A stretch of 64,000 nt of DNA, taken from positions 1 through 64,000 of the forward strand of contig CAZLZD010000013.1 in NCBI GenBank assembly GCA_964563925.1, written 5' to 3'. Source of the stretch: JAUILA01 sp964563925. Its GTDB lineage: Bacteria > Bacteroidota > Bacteroidia > Cytophagales > Cyclobacteriaceae. Below are positions 10,138-19,481 of this stretch, one piece after another (position 1 is the first letter of the stretch; each line of letters starts with the position of its first letter). A program made the position numbers and the translations under genes. The notes beneath the pieces are model-generated. The model worked only from the letters and a program-made list of their open reading frames with translations. It was not told where the DNA came from and did not search any database.

Positions 10138-11187
10138 ATGCAATTTACCGTAAATCAGATCGCAAGCCTGATTGGTGGGCAGGTAGAGGGAAATGGTGAT
10201 GCGCCCATCAGCATGCTCGCCAAAATCCAGGATGCGAAGGAGGGCCAGATTTCGTTTCTGGCCAACATCAAGTATGAGCAATACCTCTATACGACCAGGG
10301 CTTCTGCAGTCATTGTCGGGAAGGATTTCGTGCCCCGTGAAAACGTAGACCCCACCCTGATCAGGGTGGAAGACCCGTATAACAGCTTTACCCTGTTACT
10401 GGAAGAATATCACAAATTCCTGTCATTTCAGAAAAGCGGTGTGGAAACACCTAGTTTCCTGGGAGAGAATTCCGAGACCGGCGAGAATATATACCGCGGT
10501 GCCTTCAGCTACATCGGGCAAAATGTCAGGATTGGCAAGGAGGTGAAGATATATCCGCATGCGTATATCGGCGACAATGTTAAAATCGGCGATTACACGA
10601 TCATCCATCCCGGGGTTAAAATTTACGCTGACTCCGTCATCGGATCACACTGTGTGATCCATTCCGGGGTGGTGATCGGCAGTGACGGGTTTGGGTTTGC
10701 GCCGCAGGCCGACGGGACCTACAAGACGATCCCGCAGATGGGGCATGTGATCATCGGGGACCGTGTGGATATCGGCGCCAATACCGTGATCGACTGTGCC
10801 ACCATGCATGGCGATGCCACGGTGGTCGGAAGCGGAGTCAAACTGGACAACCTGATCCAGATAGCTCATAATGTCGAAATAGGCAGTAATACCGTAGTGG
10901 CTGCCCAGACCGGAATCAGCGGATCATCCAAGATCGGGGAGAATGTGACGATCGCCGGGCAGGTGGGCGTGGCGGGGCATCTCGTCCTGGGCAACAAAAC
11001 ACGTATCGCCGCCAAATCAGGTATTCTGAAATCACAGCCGGACGGAAATATCGACCTGATGGGAGCGCCTGCCATGCCTATCAAGGACTATTTCAGGGCC
11101 TACGCCGTATTCCGGAATCTTCCAGACCTCAGCCGGCGGCTGAAGGAGCTGGAGAACAAGGTCGAACAAAAGGCAGAAACCCGGTAA
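10138..11187 (+). CDS. lpxD: UDP-3-O-acylglucosamine N-acyltransferase
   Basis: A 349-residue LpxD, which adds the N-linked hydroxyacyl chain in the third step of lipid A synthesis, using acyl-ACP. The N-terminal uridine-binding domain (about residues 1-105) is followed by many left-handed beta-helix hexapeptide repeats (IG.xxxI-type) and a C-terminal helical tail. The conserved catalytic His is His244 in QIAHNVEIG. Length is normal. It opens the lipid A block lpxD, lpxC/fabZ, lpxA, although about 180 bases and a second promoter box separate it from lpxC/fabZ. Confidence 0.97.
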   Translation: MQFTVNQIASLIGGQVEGNGDAPISMLAKIQDAKEGQISFLANIKYEQYLYTTRASAVIVGKDFVPRENVDPTLIRVEDPYNSFTLLLEEYHKFLSFQKSGVETPSFLGENSETGENIYRGAFSYIGQNVRIGKEVKIYPHAYIGDNVKIGDYTIIHPGVKIYADSVIGSHCVIHSGVVIGSDGFGFAPQADGTYKTIPQMGHVIIGDRVDIGANTVIDCATMHGDATVVGSGVKLDNLIQIAHNVEIGSNTVVAAQTGISGSSKIGENVTIAGQVGVAGHLVLGNKTRIAAKSGILKSQPDGNIDLMGAPAMPIKDYFRAYAVFRNLPDLSRRLKELENKVEQKAETR

Positions 11188-11260
11188 GTTCCCCTGTAGC
11201 CACACAGAATCCCCCCTCAATCTTGCCCTCCGATTTTCGCAACTTGGCAATAATTATTGA

Positions 11261-11268
11261 TATATTTG
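11261..11268 (+). promoter_or_regulatory. Putative -7 box (TATATTTG) of lpxC/fabZ
   Basis: TATATTTG matches TAnnTTTG and lies 99 bases before the lpxC/fabZ ATG. It predicts a leader of about 90 nucleotides that contains a stem built from GGTCA (11311-11315) and TGACC (11323-11327), flanked by CCGGG/CCCGG. Confidence 0.45.
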
Positions 11269-11367
11269 CACCACGAAAACGTAAAGCCGGGAAAATACCA
11301 GGTCACTTACGGATGACCCGGGGCGGCAATCCATAGGCAAACCAGATTTTTATCCTGCGTTAAGAAC

Positions 11368-12762
11368 ATGAATATCAAACAGCATACAATCAAAAAATCC
11401 GTTACCCTTTCCGGTGTTGGGCTTCATACCGGGGTGGAAACAAATATGACTTTTTTGCCGGCAAAGCCGGAGCATGGAATTAAGTTCCAACGGATCGACC
11501 TGGAAGGACAACCGATCGTGGATGCCGATGTGGACAATGTGGTGGACCTCAGCCGGGGAACCACTATTGAGCAAAGTGGGGCACGGGTTTCCACGGTAGA
11601 GCATACGCTGGCCGCACTGGTGGGCATGGAGATCGACAATGTACTTATCCAGCTCGACGGACCGGAAGCACCGATCATGGATGGTAGTTCCAGGCAGTTT
11701 GTGGATATTCTCAAGGAAGCGGGTTCGGAAGAACAAAATGCCCTCCGTGATTTTTACGAGGTGCAGGACAGTATTTTCTACCGGGATGCTTCGCGGGATG
11801 TGGAGATTGCGGCACTCCCGCTGGATGATTACAGGGTTACCGTGATGATCGATTATAACTCACCGGTGCTCGGCAGCCAACATGCCTCATTGACCGATAT
11901 CTCCCAGTTTGAAAAGGAAATTGCAGCCTGCCGGACATTTTGCTTCCTGCACGAACTGGAAATGCTCCACAAGAACAACCTTGTGCGGGGCGGTGACCTC
12001 AACAATGCGATTGTGGTGGTGGACAGGGTGGTCGAAGACCATGAGCTGGCCAGCATTGCCAAATTGTTTAACAAACAGAAAGTTGAGGTCAAGAAAGAAG
12101 GCATTCTCAACAACGTTGAACTTCGGTATAAAAACGAACCGGCACGCCATAAACTGCTGGACGTAATGGGAGACCTCGCCCTGGCAGGACGTCCCATCAA
12201 GGCGCAGATCCTGGCGGCACGCCCGGGCCATGCGGCCAACGTCGCCTTCGCAAAAAAACTGAAGAAAGCGATGCAGGCAGACTCCAAGAAAAACGTACCC
12301 CGGTACAACCCAAGCCTGCCCCCGGTCCTGGATATTAACCAGATCATAAATATTCTCCCCCACCGCTATCCATTCCTGCTGATTGACAAGATAATTCACC
12401 TGGATGAAGAAAGCGTGGCCGGGGTAAAGAACGTTACCTTTGACGAGCACTTTTTCCTTGGACATTTCCCCGGAAACCCGGTAATGCCAGGCGTCTTACA
12501 AGTGGAGGCCATGGCACAGATTGGCGGAATCCTGGTTCTTAACACCGTACCAGACCCCGAAAATTACTGGACTTACTTCCTGGGAATAGAAAATTTCAGA
12601 TTCCGTAAAATGGTTCTCCCGGGCGACACGCTTGTGATCAAGTGCGATCTCCTGGCACCCATCAAACGCGGCATCGCCAAGATGTCAGGAAGGGCCTATG
12701 TAGGTAATACGTTGGTGTGCGAAGGGACCATGACTGCAAGCATTGTTAAAAAAGACTCATGA
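11368..12762 (+). CDS. lpxC/fabZ: Bifunctional LpxC deacetylase / FabZ dehydratase
   Basis: A 464-residue fusion typical of Bacteroidota. Residues 1 to about 310 are UDP-3-O-acyl-N-acetylglucosamine deacetylase (LpxC), the committed step of lipid A synthesis, with zinc-site residues His79 (VEHT), His261 and Asp265 (HKLLD). Residues from about 320 to the end are 3-hydroxyacyl-ACP dehydratase (FabZ) with HRYPF at 332, catalytic His366 in GHFPGNPVMPG and Glu380. The fusion ties fatty acid elongation to lipid A synthesis, both of which draw on hydroxyacyl-ACP. The stop overlaps the lpxA ATG by 4 bases, so the two are coupled. Confidence 0.97.
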   Translation: MNIKQHTIKKSVTLSGVGLHTGVETNMTFLPAKPEHGIKFQRIDLEGQPIVDADVDNVVDLSRGTTIEQSGARVSTVEHTLAALVGMEIDNVLIQLDGPEAPIMDGSSRQFVDILKEAGSEEQNALRDFYEVQDSIFYRDASRDVEIAALPLDDYRVTVMIDYNSPVLGSQHASLTDISQFEKEIAACRTFCFLHELEMLHKNNLVRGGDLNNAIVVVDRVVEDHELASIAKLFNKQKVEVKKEGILNNVELRYKNEPARHKLLDVMGDLALAGRPIKAQILAARPGHAANVAFAKKLKKAMQADSKKNVPRYNPSLPPVLDINQIINILPHRYPFLLIDKIIHLDEESVAGVKNVTFDEHFFLGHFPGNPVMPGVLQVEAMAQIGGILVLNTVPDPENYWTYFLGIENFRFRKMVLPGDTLVIKCDLLAPIKRGIAKMSGRAYVGNTLVCEGTMTASIVKKDS

Positions 12763-13538
12763 ATCAGCCATTAGCTTATATACACCCGCAGGCTAAGATC
12801 GCGCGGAACGTAGTAATTGAACCATTTTCCACCATTCATAAGAATGTAGAGATCGATGAGGGAACCTGGATAGGTCCGAATGTGACCATTTTTGAAGGAG
12901 CCCGGATCGGCAAGAACGTAAAGATCTACCCCGGGGCTTCCATTTCCTCCGTTCCCCAGGACCTGAAGTACAAGGGTGAAGATACAGAAACGTTCATCGG
13001 AGATAATACTGTCATTCGCGAATATGTGACCGTCAGCCGGGGTACCGACGACAAGTGGAAAACCGTTATCGGTAAAAACTGCTTACTGATGGCCTATGTG
13101 CACATTGCACATGACTGTGTGGTGGGAAATAACTGTATCCTGGCCAATGCGGTGCAGATGGCCGGACATGTAACCGTGGAAGACCATGCCATTATCGGCG
13201 GATCGAGCGCCCTGCATCAGTTCGTAAAAGTGGGCGCGCACGTGATGATTTCCGGCGGGTCGCTGGTTCGTAAAGATGTACCTCCCTATACAAAAGCCGC
13301 CAGGGAGCCGCTGACCTATTGTGGCATCAACTCGATCGGATTGCGCCGGAGGGGATTCAACTCCGACAAAATCAGTGAGATCCAGGAGATTTACCGGTAT
13401 CTGTTCATGAAGGGACTGAATAACTCAAAGGCCCTGGACCTGATTGAAGTGGAACTGCCTCCGAGCAAGGAACGTGACGAGATCATTAATTTTATCCGTA
13501 ACTCTGACCGCGGAGTGATGAAAGGATATTCTTACTGA
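12759..13538 (+). CDS. lpxA: UDP-N-acetylglucosamine O-acyltransferase
   Basis: A 259-residue LpxA, first enzyme of lipid A synthesis, transferring a hydroxyacyl chain from ACP to UDP-GlcNAc. It consists of left-handed beta-helix hexapeptide repeats (to about residue 190) and a C-terminal helical domain. VHIAHDC holds His115 and His118; by comparison with E. coli the second is the catalytic base. Length matches the family. The start overlaps lpxC/fabZ by 4 bases and an ABC ATPase gene follows after 2 bases, suggesting a single transcript. Confidence 0.97.
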   Translation: MNQPLAYIHPQAKIARNVVIEPFSTIHKNVEIDEGTWIGPNVTIFEGARIGKNVKIYPGASISSVPQDLKYKGEDTETFIGDNTVIREYVTVSRGTDDKWKTVIGKNCLLMAYVHIAHDCVVGNNCILANAVQMAGHVTVEDHAIIGGSSALHQFVKVGAHVMISGGSLVRKDVPPYTKAAREPLTYCGINSIGLRRRGFNSDKISEIQEIYRYLFMKGLNNSKALDLIEVELPPSKERDEIINFIRNSDRGVMKGYSY

Positions 13539-13540
13539 CT

Positions 13541-14149
13541 ATGACGATCCACCTGGAGAATGTGGGTAAAAAGTTTAGTCACGAATGGCTCTTCAGGGAT
13601 ATTCATTATACCTTCCGGCACGGGGAACGCTACGCCATAACCGGTCCGAACGGAAGTGGAAAATCCACCCTGATCCAATTAATAGCCGGCAACCAGCTGC
13701 CATCCTCCGGACGGATTCGTTATGAGCACGATCAGCAGGATATCCCTGCAGAAGACATCTTCAGGCACCTGTCAATCACAGCCCCGTACCTGGAGCTGAT
13801 CGAAGAGTTTACCCTGCAGGAAGCGATTGAGTTTCATTTTAAGTTTAAGACGCTTCGTTCCGGCATTTCCCGGGAGGACCTCCTGAAGATCGGGTACTTC
13901 GAGAAGTCAAAATTTAAATATGTCAGGAACTTTTCCTCAGGCATGAAACAGCGATTGAAATTACTTCTTGCCTTCTATTCTCACACCCCCCTTCTCCTCC
14001 TCGATGAGCCTACCACGAATCTTGATGAAAGCGGAATCAGCTGGTACCACGACCAGGTTTCGAAGTTGTCAGACACCACAATCCTGGTGGCATCCAACCA
14101 GGAACACGAATACAGTTTCTGCGAACATTGCTTTTCACTAGAAGTTTAG
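13541..14149 (+). CDS. ABC transporter ATP-binding protein, no permease nearby
   Basis: A 202-residue ABC ATPase subunit with Walker A GPNGSGKS (residues 35-42), the signature FSSGMKQR and Walker B LLLLDEPTTNLD. It is slightly shorter than usual (about 210-240). No permease or substrate-binding gene lies beside it. It begins 2 bases after lpxA, so it is probably expressed with the lipid A genes. An envelope role (lipid or LPS export) is a reasonable inference from position only; a non-transport role cannot be excluded. Confidence 0.88.
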   Translation: MTIHLENVGKKFSHEWLFRDIHYTFRHGERYAITGPNGSGKSTLIQLIAGNQLPSSGRIRYEHDQQDIPAEDIFRHLSITAPYLELIEEFTLQEAIEFHFKFKTLRSGISREDLLKIGYFEKSKFKYVRNFSSGMKQRLKLLLAFYSHTPLLLLDEPTTNLDESGISWYHDQVSKLSDTTILVASNQEHEYSFCEHCFSLEV

Positions 14150-14281
14150 AAAGCATTACAAAACAAACTTATTTTGTACACGTGATAAGAAAATCGCTTT
14201 TTCTAGCAAGATTAGTGCTCGAATAAATACATTTTTACATATCTTTCAAGCTGTGAAAAGCCCAAATTAATATTTTGATTC

Positions 14282-14755
14282 ATGAAAACGCTTAATTATT
14301 TACTGACTCTTGGAGTCCTTGTCTCTTTTTTAGCTGTTATGGGTTGTGGTGGTGACGATCCGGATGGTCCGACTATCGCCGAGCAGCAGCGTGCCGCTCT
14401 GGTGGGCACTTGGGTGACCAACAGCGGCAGTGATGTAAAGCTGAACAGTGCGGATGCACCAGGAGACTGGAGTAATTTTAGCATTACTTTTACAAACCAG
14501 GGGGATGTGTCAGTAACCGGTGATGACCCGACGAATGAAGTGGATATTTTCCAGGTTTCTCAATATGAGATAATGGGTGACCAGGTGAATACGTTTACAC
14601 TTGAATTTAATAATGACCCTGCAGAAACAGCCAATGTAACGATCAGCGGCACTTCTATGACCATGTCTTTTACCCTGGCTGCCGAGGACAAACTTGGCGC
14701 AAAGGTTCTCAGCGTAGAAGGAAACTGGGTCTTTAATCTTACCAAGCAGCAGTAA
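14282..14755 (+). CDS. Small lipoprotein of unknown function
   Basis: A 157-residue protein with a lipoprotein signal (hydrophobic residues 6-20, lipobox V-M-G-C with Cys22) followed by an acidic GGDDPD linker, typical of exported Bacteroidota lipoproteins. The mature part begins LVGTWVTNSG and looks like a small lipocalin-like beta barrel of the kind seen in many uncharacterised Bacteroidota lipoproteins. It is a single gene that ends at a strong terminator. A TATCTTTC sequence at 14240-14247 is a weak promoter candidate. Function unknown. Confidence 0.75.
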   Translation: MKTLNYLLTLGVLVSFLAVMGCGGDDPDGPTIAEQQRAALVGTWVTNSGSDVKLNSADAPGDWSNFSITFTNQGDVSVTGDDPTNEVDIFQVSQYEIMGDQVNTFTLEFNNDPAETANVTISGTSMTMSFTLAAEDKLGAKVLSVEGNWVFNLTKQQ

Positions 14756-14776
14756 AAAAGTTCAAACGAAATAATG

Positions 14777-14810
14777 AGCCTGCAGATTACTATTTGCAGG
14801 CTTTTTTTAT
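14777..14810 (+). terminator. Rho-independent terminator of the lipoprotein gene
   Basis: An 8-bp stem (14777-14784 with 14795-14802) with a 10-base loop is followed by seven T. It reads out of the lipoprotein gene. Its T tract overlaps the stop codon of the convergent mutS2 gene. Confidence 0.85.
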
Positions 14811-17194
14811 TTGAGGGTAATCACGGTTATTCCTGCCCCTCCCCGCTCAACATGCTCGTCTTCATATCCGGCCACCTGCGGATGCCTTTTGAGCTGGTCC
14901 CTGACCAGCCGGCGTAGAATGCCGTCGCCTTTGCCGTGCAGAATTCGTACCTCGTCCACCCCGAACAAAATTGCATCATCAAGGAACCGCTCCACCCGCT
15001 GAACTGACTCCTCCCCGCGGAAACCACGTATGTCCAGGGTGCTGTTGAAATCAGCCAGTTTGCTGTTAAGGTCGATATTGGCAGAAACCGTGCGGCCGCC
15101 ACCCGACCGGTCCTGCTTTTTCTTCTCCCCACGTGAAATTTTTTCAAGGCGGGAAAGCTTAATAACCGTTTTGAGTCCGCCGATCTGTACCTCCGCATCT
15201 TTTCCCCTGACCTCCAATACCTCACCGGTCACCTCCTGGCCCAGAATACGTACGGAATCCCCTTCCCGGATAACCACCTGATCATCCGTGGCTTTGTTCC
15301 CGGGCGAAGCGGGTACTTTCACCTCCTCCTTTAACTCTTCGAGCCGCTCCCTGATACGCCGCGTTTCCTTCTTCTCCGCCTTGTTCTCCTTGATATGCCG
15401 GATGGTCTTTTCTATCTCCCGGTTGGTTCGCTGCAAAAGGGTTGAGGCCTCTTCCTTTGCCTTTTTCAGAATGTCCTTTTTCTCGGATTCCAGTTCGGAA
15501 TAAAGCTTTTCATACTTTTCCCGCAACGTATTGGCCTCCTTCTCATTGGCCTTCATTTCTTTTTCGAGGGTCTGAATCCGCTGTTCACGTTTTTCGAGCC
15601 TGACAATCAGGTCTTCGGCACTTATCTGCTCCTTCCCAAGCAATTCACGTGCGTGGTCAATAATGCTTCCCGGAAGCCCGATCTTTCGGGCAACCTCAAA
15701 GGAGAAAGAACTTCCGGGCTTACCCAGCTGAAGCACATAGAGAGGCTCAAGGGCCCGGATATCATACTTCATGGCCCCGTTGATCACACCTTCTGTTTTC
15801 TCGGCGTATTTCTTTATGTTGCTGTAATGAGTGGTCACGATTCCGCGTGCATTCAGCCCGGTGAAGCGTTCCATCATTGATTCGGCAATTGCTCCTCCGA
15901 ATAAAGGGTCGGTTCCGGTCCCGAATTCATCAATCAGGATCATTGACTTCGCCCCTGCCTGCTGAAGAAAGAATTTCATAAAGGTAAGGTGCGAGCTGTA
16001 GGTACTCAGGTCATTCTCAATAGACTGCTCATCACCAATATCTATGAATATATCCTCAAATATCCCAAGTACACTTTCCTCCGAAGCAGGCACCAGCATA
16101 CCCAGCTGCCACAGGTATTGCAGCATTCCCACCGTCTTCAGGCAAACGGATTTACCTCCTGCATTCGGACCGGAAATTACAATCAGCCGTTGCTTGTCAT
16201 CCAGGGAAAGGTTCAAGGGAATAACCTCCCGGCCAGACTTACGGTAATTGAGATATAGCAACGGGTGGCGTGCATTGATCAGGTTCACCTCAGGCCGCTT
16301 ACTCATGGAAGGCATAGTGGCATCCATATCGGCGGCCAGCCGCGCTTTGGCCCGGATGAAGTCTATATGGCTCATCCAGGAATACGCCCTGGTCAGGGCC
16401 GGAAGATGCGCCCGCACGCTGTCTGTCACGCGGGTGAGTATGCGGATAATTTCACGGGATTCGGCGTACTGTAATTCCTTAATGGCATTATTCCCCTCCA
16501 GCACACGGGCCGGTTCCAGGTATACCGTCTGACCGGTGGCAGATTCGTCGTGAATAAACCCTTTAATTCTTCGTTTGAACTCGGCCAGAATGGGAATGAC
16601 CATTCTCCCGTCCCGTACCGTGATACTTGCCCCGTCGGGTACATATCCTTCCCGGCTGGCCTCACGGAAAATAGCGTCGATGGATTTTCTCAATTGCTGC
16701 TGTTGCTGACGCAGGGACCGTCGAAGCGATGACAGCGTGTCACTGGCTGAATCCCTGACCTGCCCGTCATCATCGATGACCCTGAGAATCTCCGCCGGCA
16801 GCGCAGGGTCTATCTCCACATCCGAGGCAAGGAGGGCCAGCTGTGGATACTCCTCGTCACGCTTTCCGAAGAAATCCGTGATCTTTAGCATGGTCTCCAG
16901 GGAGTTTCTGATTTCCAGCAGTTGGGAGGGCTCAAGAAATGCGCCCCGCGTTCGTGCCTTTTTCAGGGCGTTGCGTACATCATGAAAATGATTGGAGGGA
17001 AAGGGCTCGCCCGACGCCAGCAATTTATGGAATTCATAGGTAAGTACCAGTCTCTTTTCCACCCTATCCGGATCACTGGAAAAATCCATTTGCGCCACCT
17101 CCTCCTGTCCGGGTACAGAAAGGCATTTTTCCCTGAGCAGGGCCCTCAGCTTGTCAACCCCGAGCTTTTGTTCGATATCCTCAGGATACGTCAT
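14807..17194 (-). CDS. mutS2: MutS2-type ATPase with Smr endonuclease domain
   Basis: A 795-residue MutS2. Order of parts: core/lever helices (about 1-300), ATPase with Walker A GPNAGGKS near residue 340 and Walker B LIDEFGTGTDP, a long charged coiled coil (about 515-630), a KOW-like beta segment, and a C-terminal Smr domain (about 720-795) with LDIRG and HGKGDGILR. MutS2 proteins act in suppression of recombination or in rescue of collided ribosomes, depending on species; which holds here cannot be told. Length is typical. The gene overlaps the upstream DUF4296 gene by 4 bases (ATGA). Confidence 0.96.
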   Translation of the reverse strand: MTYPEDIEQKLGVDKLRALLREKCLSVPGQEEVAQMDFSSDPDRVEKRLVLTYEFHKLLASGEPFPSNHFHDVRNALKKARTRGAFLEPSQLLEIRNSLETMLKITDFFGKRDEEYPQLALLASDVEIDPALPAEILRVIDDDGQVRDSASDTLSSLRRSLRQQQQQLRKSIDAIFREASREGYVPDGASITVRDGRMVIPILAEFKRRIKGFIHDESATGQTVYLEPARVLEGNNAIKELQYAESREIIRILTRVTDSVRAHLPALTRAYSWMSHIDFIRAKARLAADMDATMPSMSKRPEVNLINARHPLLYLNYRKSGREVIPLNLSLDDKQRLIVISGPNAGGKSVCLKTVGMLQYLWQLGMLVPASEESVLGIFEDIFIDIGDEQSIENDLSTYSSHLTFMKFFLQQAGAKSMILIDEFGTGTDPLFGGAIAESMMERFTGLNARGIVTTHYSNIKKYAEKTEGVINGAMKYDIRALEPLYVLQLGKPGSSFSFEVARKIGLPGSIIDHARELLGKEQISAEDLIVRLEKREQRIQTLEKEMKANEKEANTLREKYEKLYSELESEKKDILKKAKEEASTLLQRTNREIEKTIRHIKENKAEKKETRRIRERLEELKEEVKVPASPGNKATDDQVVIREGDSVRILGQEVTGEVLEVRGKDAEVQIGGLKTVIKLSRLEKISRGEKKKQDRSGGGRTVSANIDLNSKLADFNSTLDIRGFRGEESVQRVERFLDDAILFGVDEVRILHGKGDGILRRLVRDQLKRHPQVAGYEDEHVERGGAGITVITLK

Positions 17195-17592
17195 TCGCGT
17201 GGATCACCCGTGTTACCTTCTTCCTCCTGACCGTAGAGACTCTCTGATTCCTGATTCCGTTTTTCAAGAACCATCAGACTGTCCACAAGTACTTCGTATA
17301 CTTCTATGAGTTTTTCAGGATGTTCATAATACCAGTTCATGCTCCGTTCATACAGGCTGTCAGTTACATCATTACGGCGAAATAATTCACTTTCCACGAT
17401 AGTGTACATGGCCTTGCTGCTGTCAAACGGAAGCGACAGCTTGCTGATCTTTGACTCAGCCAGGTAAATTTCCTGCAGGAGTGCCACCATTTCTTCCCTG
17501 GACATGACATTTTCCGGGGGCGACGGGTCCCGTTCGGCACAGCTCAGGGGGATCACTGCAAGAAAAATAAATACAATAACGCGCATAAACAT
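17191..17592 (-). CDS. DUF4296 family lipoprotein
   Basis: About 133 residues when started at the ATG at 17592 (the frame is open to 17628). The N-terminus is a lipoprotein signal with lipobox I-P-L-S-C. The mature part, starting MSREEMVALLQEIYLAESK, matches the helical DUF4296 family, found next to envelope genes throughout Bacteroidota and without a known function. The C-terminal tail is acidic and probably disordered. It is followed by mutS2 with an ATGA overlap, and is divergent from the DUF58/BatA cluster. Confidence 0.8.
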   Translation of the reverse strand: MFMRVIVFIFLAVIPLSCAERDPSPPENVMSREEMVALLQEIYLAESKISKLSLPFDSSKAMYTIVESELFRRNDVTDSLYERSMNWYYEHPEKLIEVYEVLVDSLMVLEKRNQESESLYGQEEEGNTGDPRE

Positions 17593-17701
17593 AATGGCTT
17601 CAGACCGTTTATAATGAAAATATCCCAATAAGAAGTGACCGTTTTTTCCTCACCGATATATTGTACAACTTTGTACGTAAGCCACTGCGAAAACCGGGCC
17701 A

Positions 17702-18580
17702 ATGAAAGACCTTCTTAAAAAGTTACGAAAATACGAAATCCAGATCAGAAAGGCTATCAATAGCCAGATGCAGGGAGATTTTCATTCCATTTTTAAAGGA
17801 TCCGGACTGGAGTTTGACGATGTACGTGCCTACCAGTACGGAGACGACATCCGGACGATCGACTGGAATGTGAGTGCCAAGGGGCATGGAACCTTCGTGA
17901 AAACCTTCAAGGAAGAGAAAGAACAGACCGTTTTCTTTATCATGGACGTGAGCGGCTCACAGGACATCGGTTCACCGGGCAAACGAAAAGTCGATATTGG
18001 CAAGGAAATTTGCGGCGTGCTGGCCTTATCGGCAGCCAAAGAGGGCAGCCAGGTAGGGCTGATGTGTTATTCTGACCAAAAAGAAAAATATGTCAAGCCC
18101 GCCAAGGGACCTAAACAGGCGTATGAAATTGTACACACCCTGGTTTCGCTCCGGCCCGAATCCAAAAAGACCGACCTGGCAAAAGCCATTCTTCTCACCC
18201 TCAACACGGTAAAGCGCAGAAGTGTGATGATTTTCATTTCCGATTTCATCGATGAGAATTACTACCACAACCTCAAGGGGCTCGCCAAAAAACACGACCT
18301 GGTGATGATCCGTATTACAGACAGAAGGGAAACGGATTTGCCAAAACTGGGTATCGTACCTCTGCTTGACAAGGAAAGTAACCAGACCGTTTGGGTCAAT
18401 ACCTCTTTTGGTTCGTTCCGGAAAAGCCTGAAGGACAACTATTCAAAAAATGAGGAGGAACTGGACCGGTTTGCCCGCAAGCACCAGATAAATTTCATAT
18501 CGGTGGATACGAGCCAGGATTATGTCCCCTTGCTCCTCAAATTATTCAGGATCAGGAATAAATCATTGAAAAGTGTTTAG
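17702..18580 (+). CDS. DUF58 domain protein (Bat/MoxR-associated)
   Basis: A 292-residue protein of the DUF58 family, which carries a von Willebrand factor A-like fold. The metal-site sequence DVSGS is at residues 82-86 after the family block GDDIRTIDWN (48-56). Such proteins are usually encoded with a MoxR AAA+ ATPase and Bat proteins and are thought to help assemble envelope complexes. Here it opens a three-gene cluster (DUF58, membrane protein, VWA protein), but no MoxR gene precedes it; a divergent DUF4296 gene lies there instead. Its stop overlaps the next gene. Confidence 0.9.
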   Translation: MKDLLKKLRKYEIQIRKAINSQMQGDFHSIFKGSGLEFDDVRAYQYGDDIRTIDWNVSAKGHGTFVKTFKEEKEQTVFFIMDVSGSQDIGSPGKRKVDIGKEICGVLALSAAKEGSQVGLMCYSDQKEKYVKPAKGPKQAYEIVHTLVSLRPESKKTDLAKAILLTLNTVKRRSVMIFISDFIDENYYHNLKGLAKKHDLVMIRITDRRETDLPKLGIVPLLDKESNQTVWVNTSFGSFRKSLKDNYSKNEEELDRFARKHQINFISVDTSQDYVPLLLKLFRIRNKSLKSV

Positions 18581-19481
18581 GCGTTGTTTTCTCTTGGCCG
18601 GGAGTCTGTTTCTCGGAAGTATGCAGTTGGCCTCAGCGCAGTCGCCTGAGCCCAGGGGCGGGTTTATGGAAGACAGCCTGAAGATCGGTCAACCTGTACG
18701 ATATACCCTGGCCATTGAGTATTCGCGGGAAATTGATGTGGTTTTTCCCGACAGCCTCTATAATTTCAGTCCTTTTGAACTCGACCACAAGGAATATTTT
18801 CCCACGCGGACCAGGGCCGGCATTAGTTACGACAGCGCGGTATACCATCTCCTTTCCTTTGAGATTGACACGGTACAAACGCTGAGCCTGCCTGTGTTCC
18901 GCATCACACGGAATGACAGCATCGTGCTCCGGCCGGCCGTTGATTCCATTTTCCTCAAACAGATGGTCACCGAAATTCCTGATTCGGTCGCAGTCGAGGC
19001 CATGCCCCTGCGGGAGAATACCGATTACCTGAGGGTTGATTATGAATTTAACTATCCCTATTTCCTTATCGGACTGACCGTAGTGATTATCCTGGTGGCT
19101 GCGGTAATTATCTTTTTTGGTAAAACAATCATGGACCGGTACCGGGCTTACAGGCTCCGCAAACAGCACCGCGAATTCATGGCCTCTTTTGACAGCCTCA
19201 TAAATAAGGAATACGAAAGTATCCGGAGCCATGCCGAGCAGGTGATCATCCTCTGGAAGAATTACCTGGAGAGGCTGGAGCCTTACCCGTACCGCACGTT
19301 AACGACACGTGAATTACTTACTACGGATCATGCCCCCGAACTCGAGGATGCCATGCACGCCATTGACCGGGCCATATACAGCCCGAGGGTTACCACCCTG
19401 CCGGCAGAAAGCTACAGCCAGCTGAAGGATTTTGCCACTGAGCGCTATACCCGTAAATTAAACAAGCTGACCCATGGATGA
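18573..19481 (+). CDS. Bat-cluster membrane protein (BatD-like position)
   Basis: A 302-residue protein with a signal peptide (about 1-22), a periplasmic beta-rich region, one transmembrane helix (about 163-185, LTVVIILVAAVIIFF) and a cytoplasmic helical tail. It starts with GTG at 18573, inside the last codons of the DUF58 gene, and ends inside the first codons of the VWA gene, so the three are translationally coupled. The topology is that of the small membrane protein usually found between DUF58 and BatA in Bacteroidota. No catalytic motif is visible; function unknown. Confidence 0.72.
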   Translation: MFRRCFLLAGSLFLGSMQLASAQSPEPRGGFMEDSLKIGQPVRYTLAIEYSREIDVVFPDSLYNFSPFELDHKEYFPTRTRAGISYDSAVYHLLSFEIDTVQTLSLPVFRITRNDSIVLRPAVDSIFLKQMVTEIPDSVAVEAMPLRENTDYLRVDYEFNYPYFLIGLTVVIILVAAVIIFFGKTIMDRYRAYRLRKQHREFMASFDSLINKEYESIRSHAEQVIILWKNYLERLEPYPYRTLTTRELLTTDHAPELEDAMHAIDRAIYSPRVTTLPAESYSQLKDFATERYTRKLNKLTHG

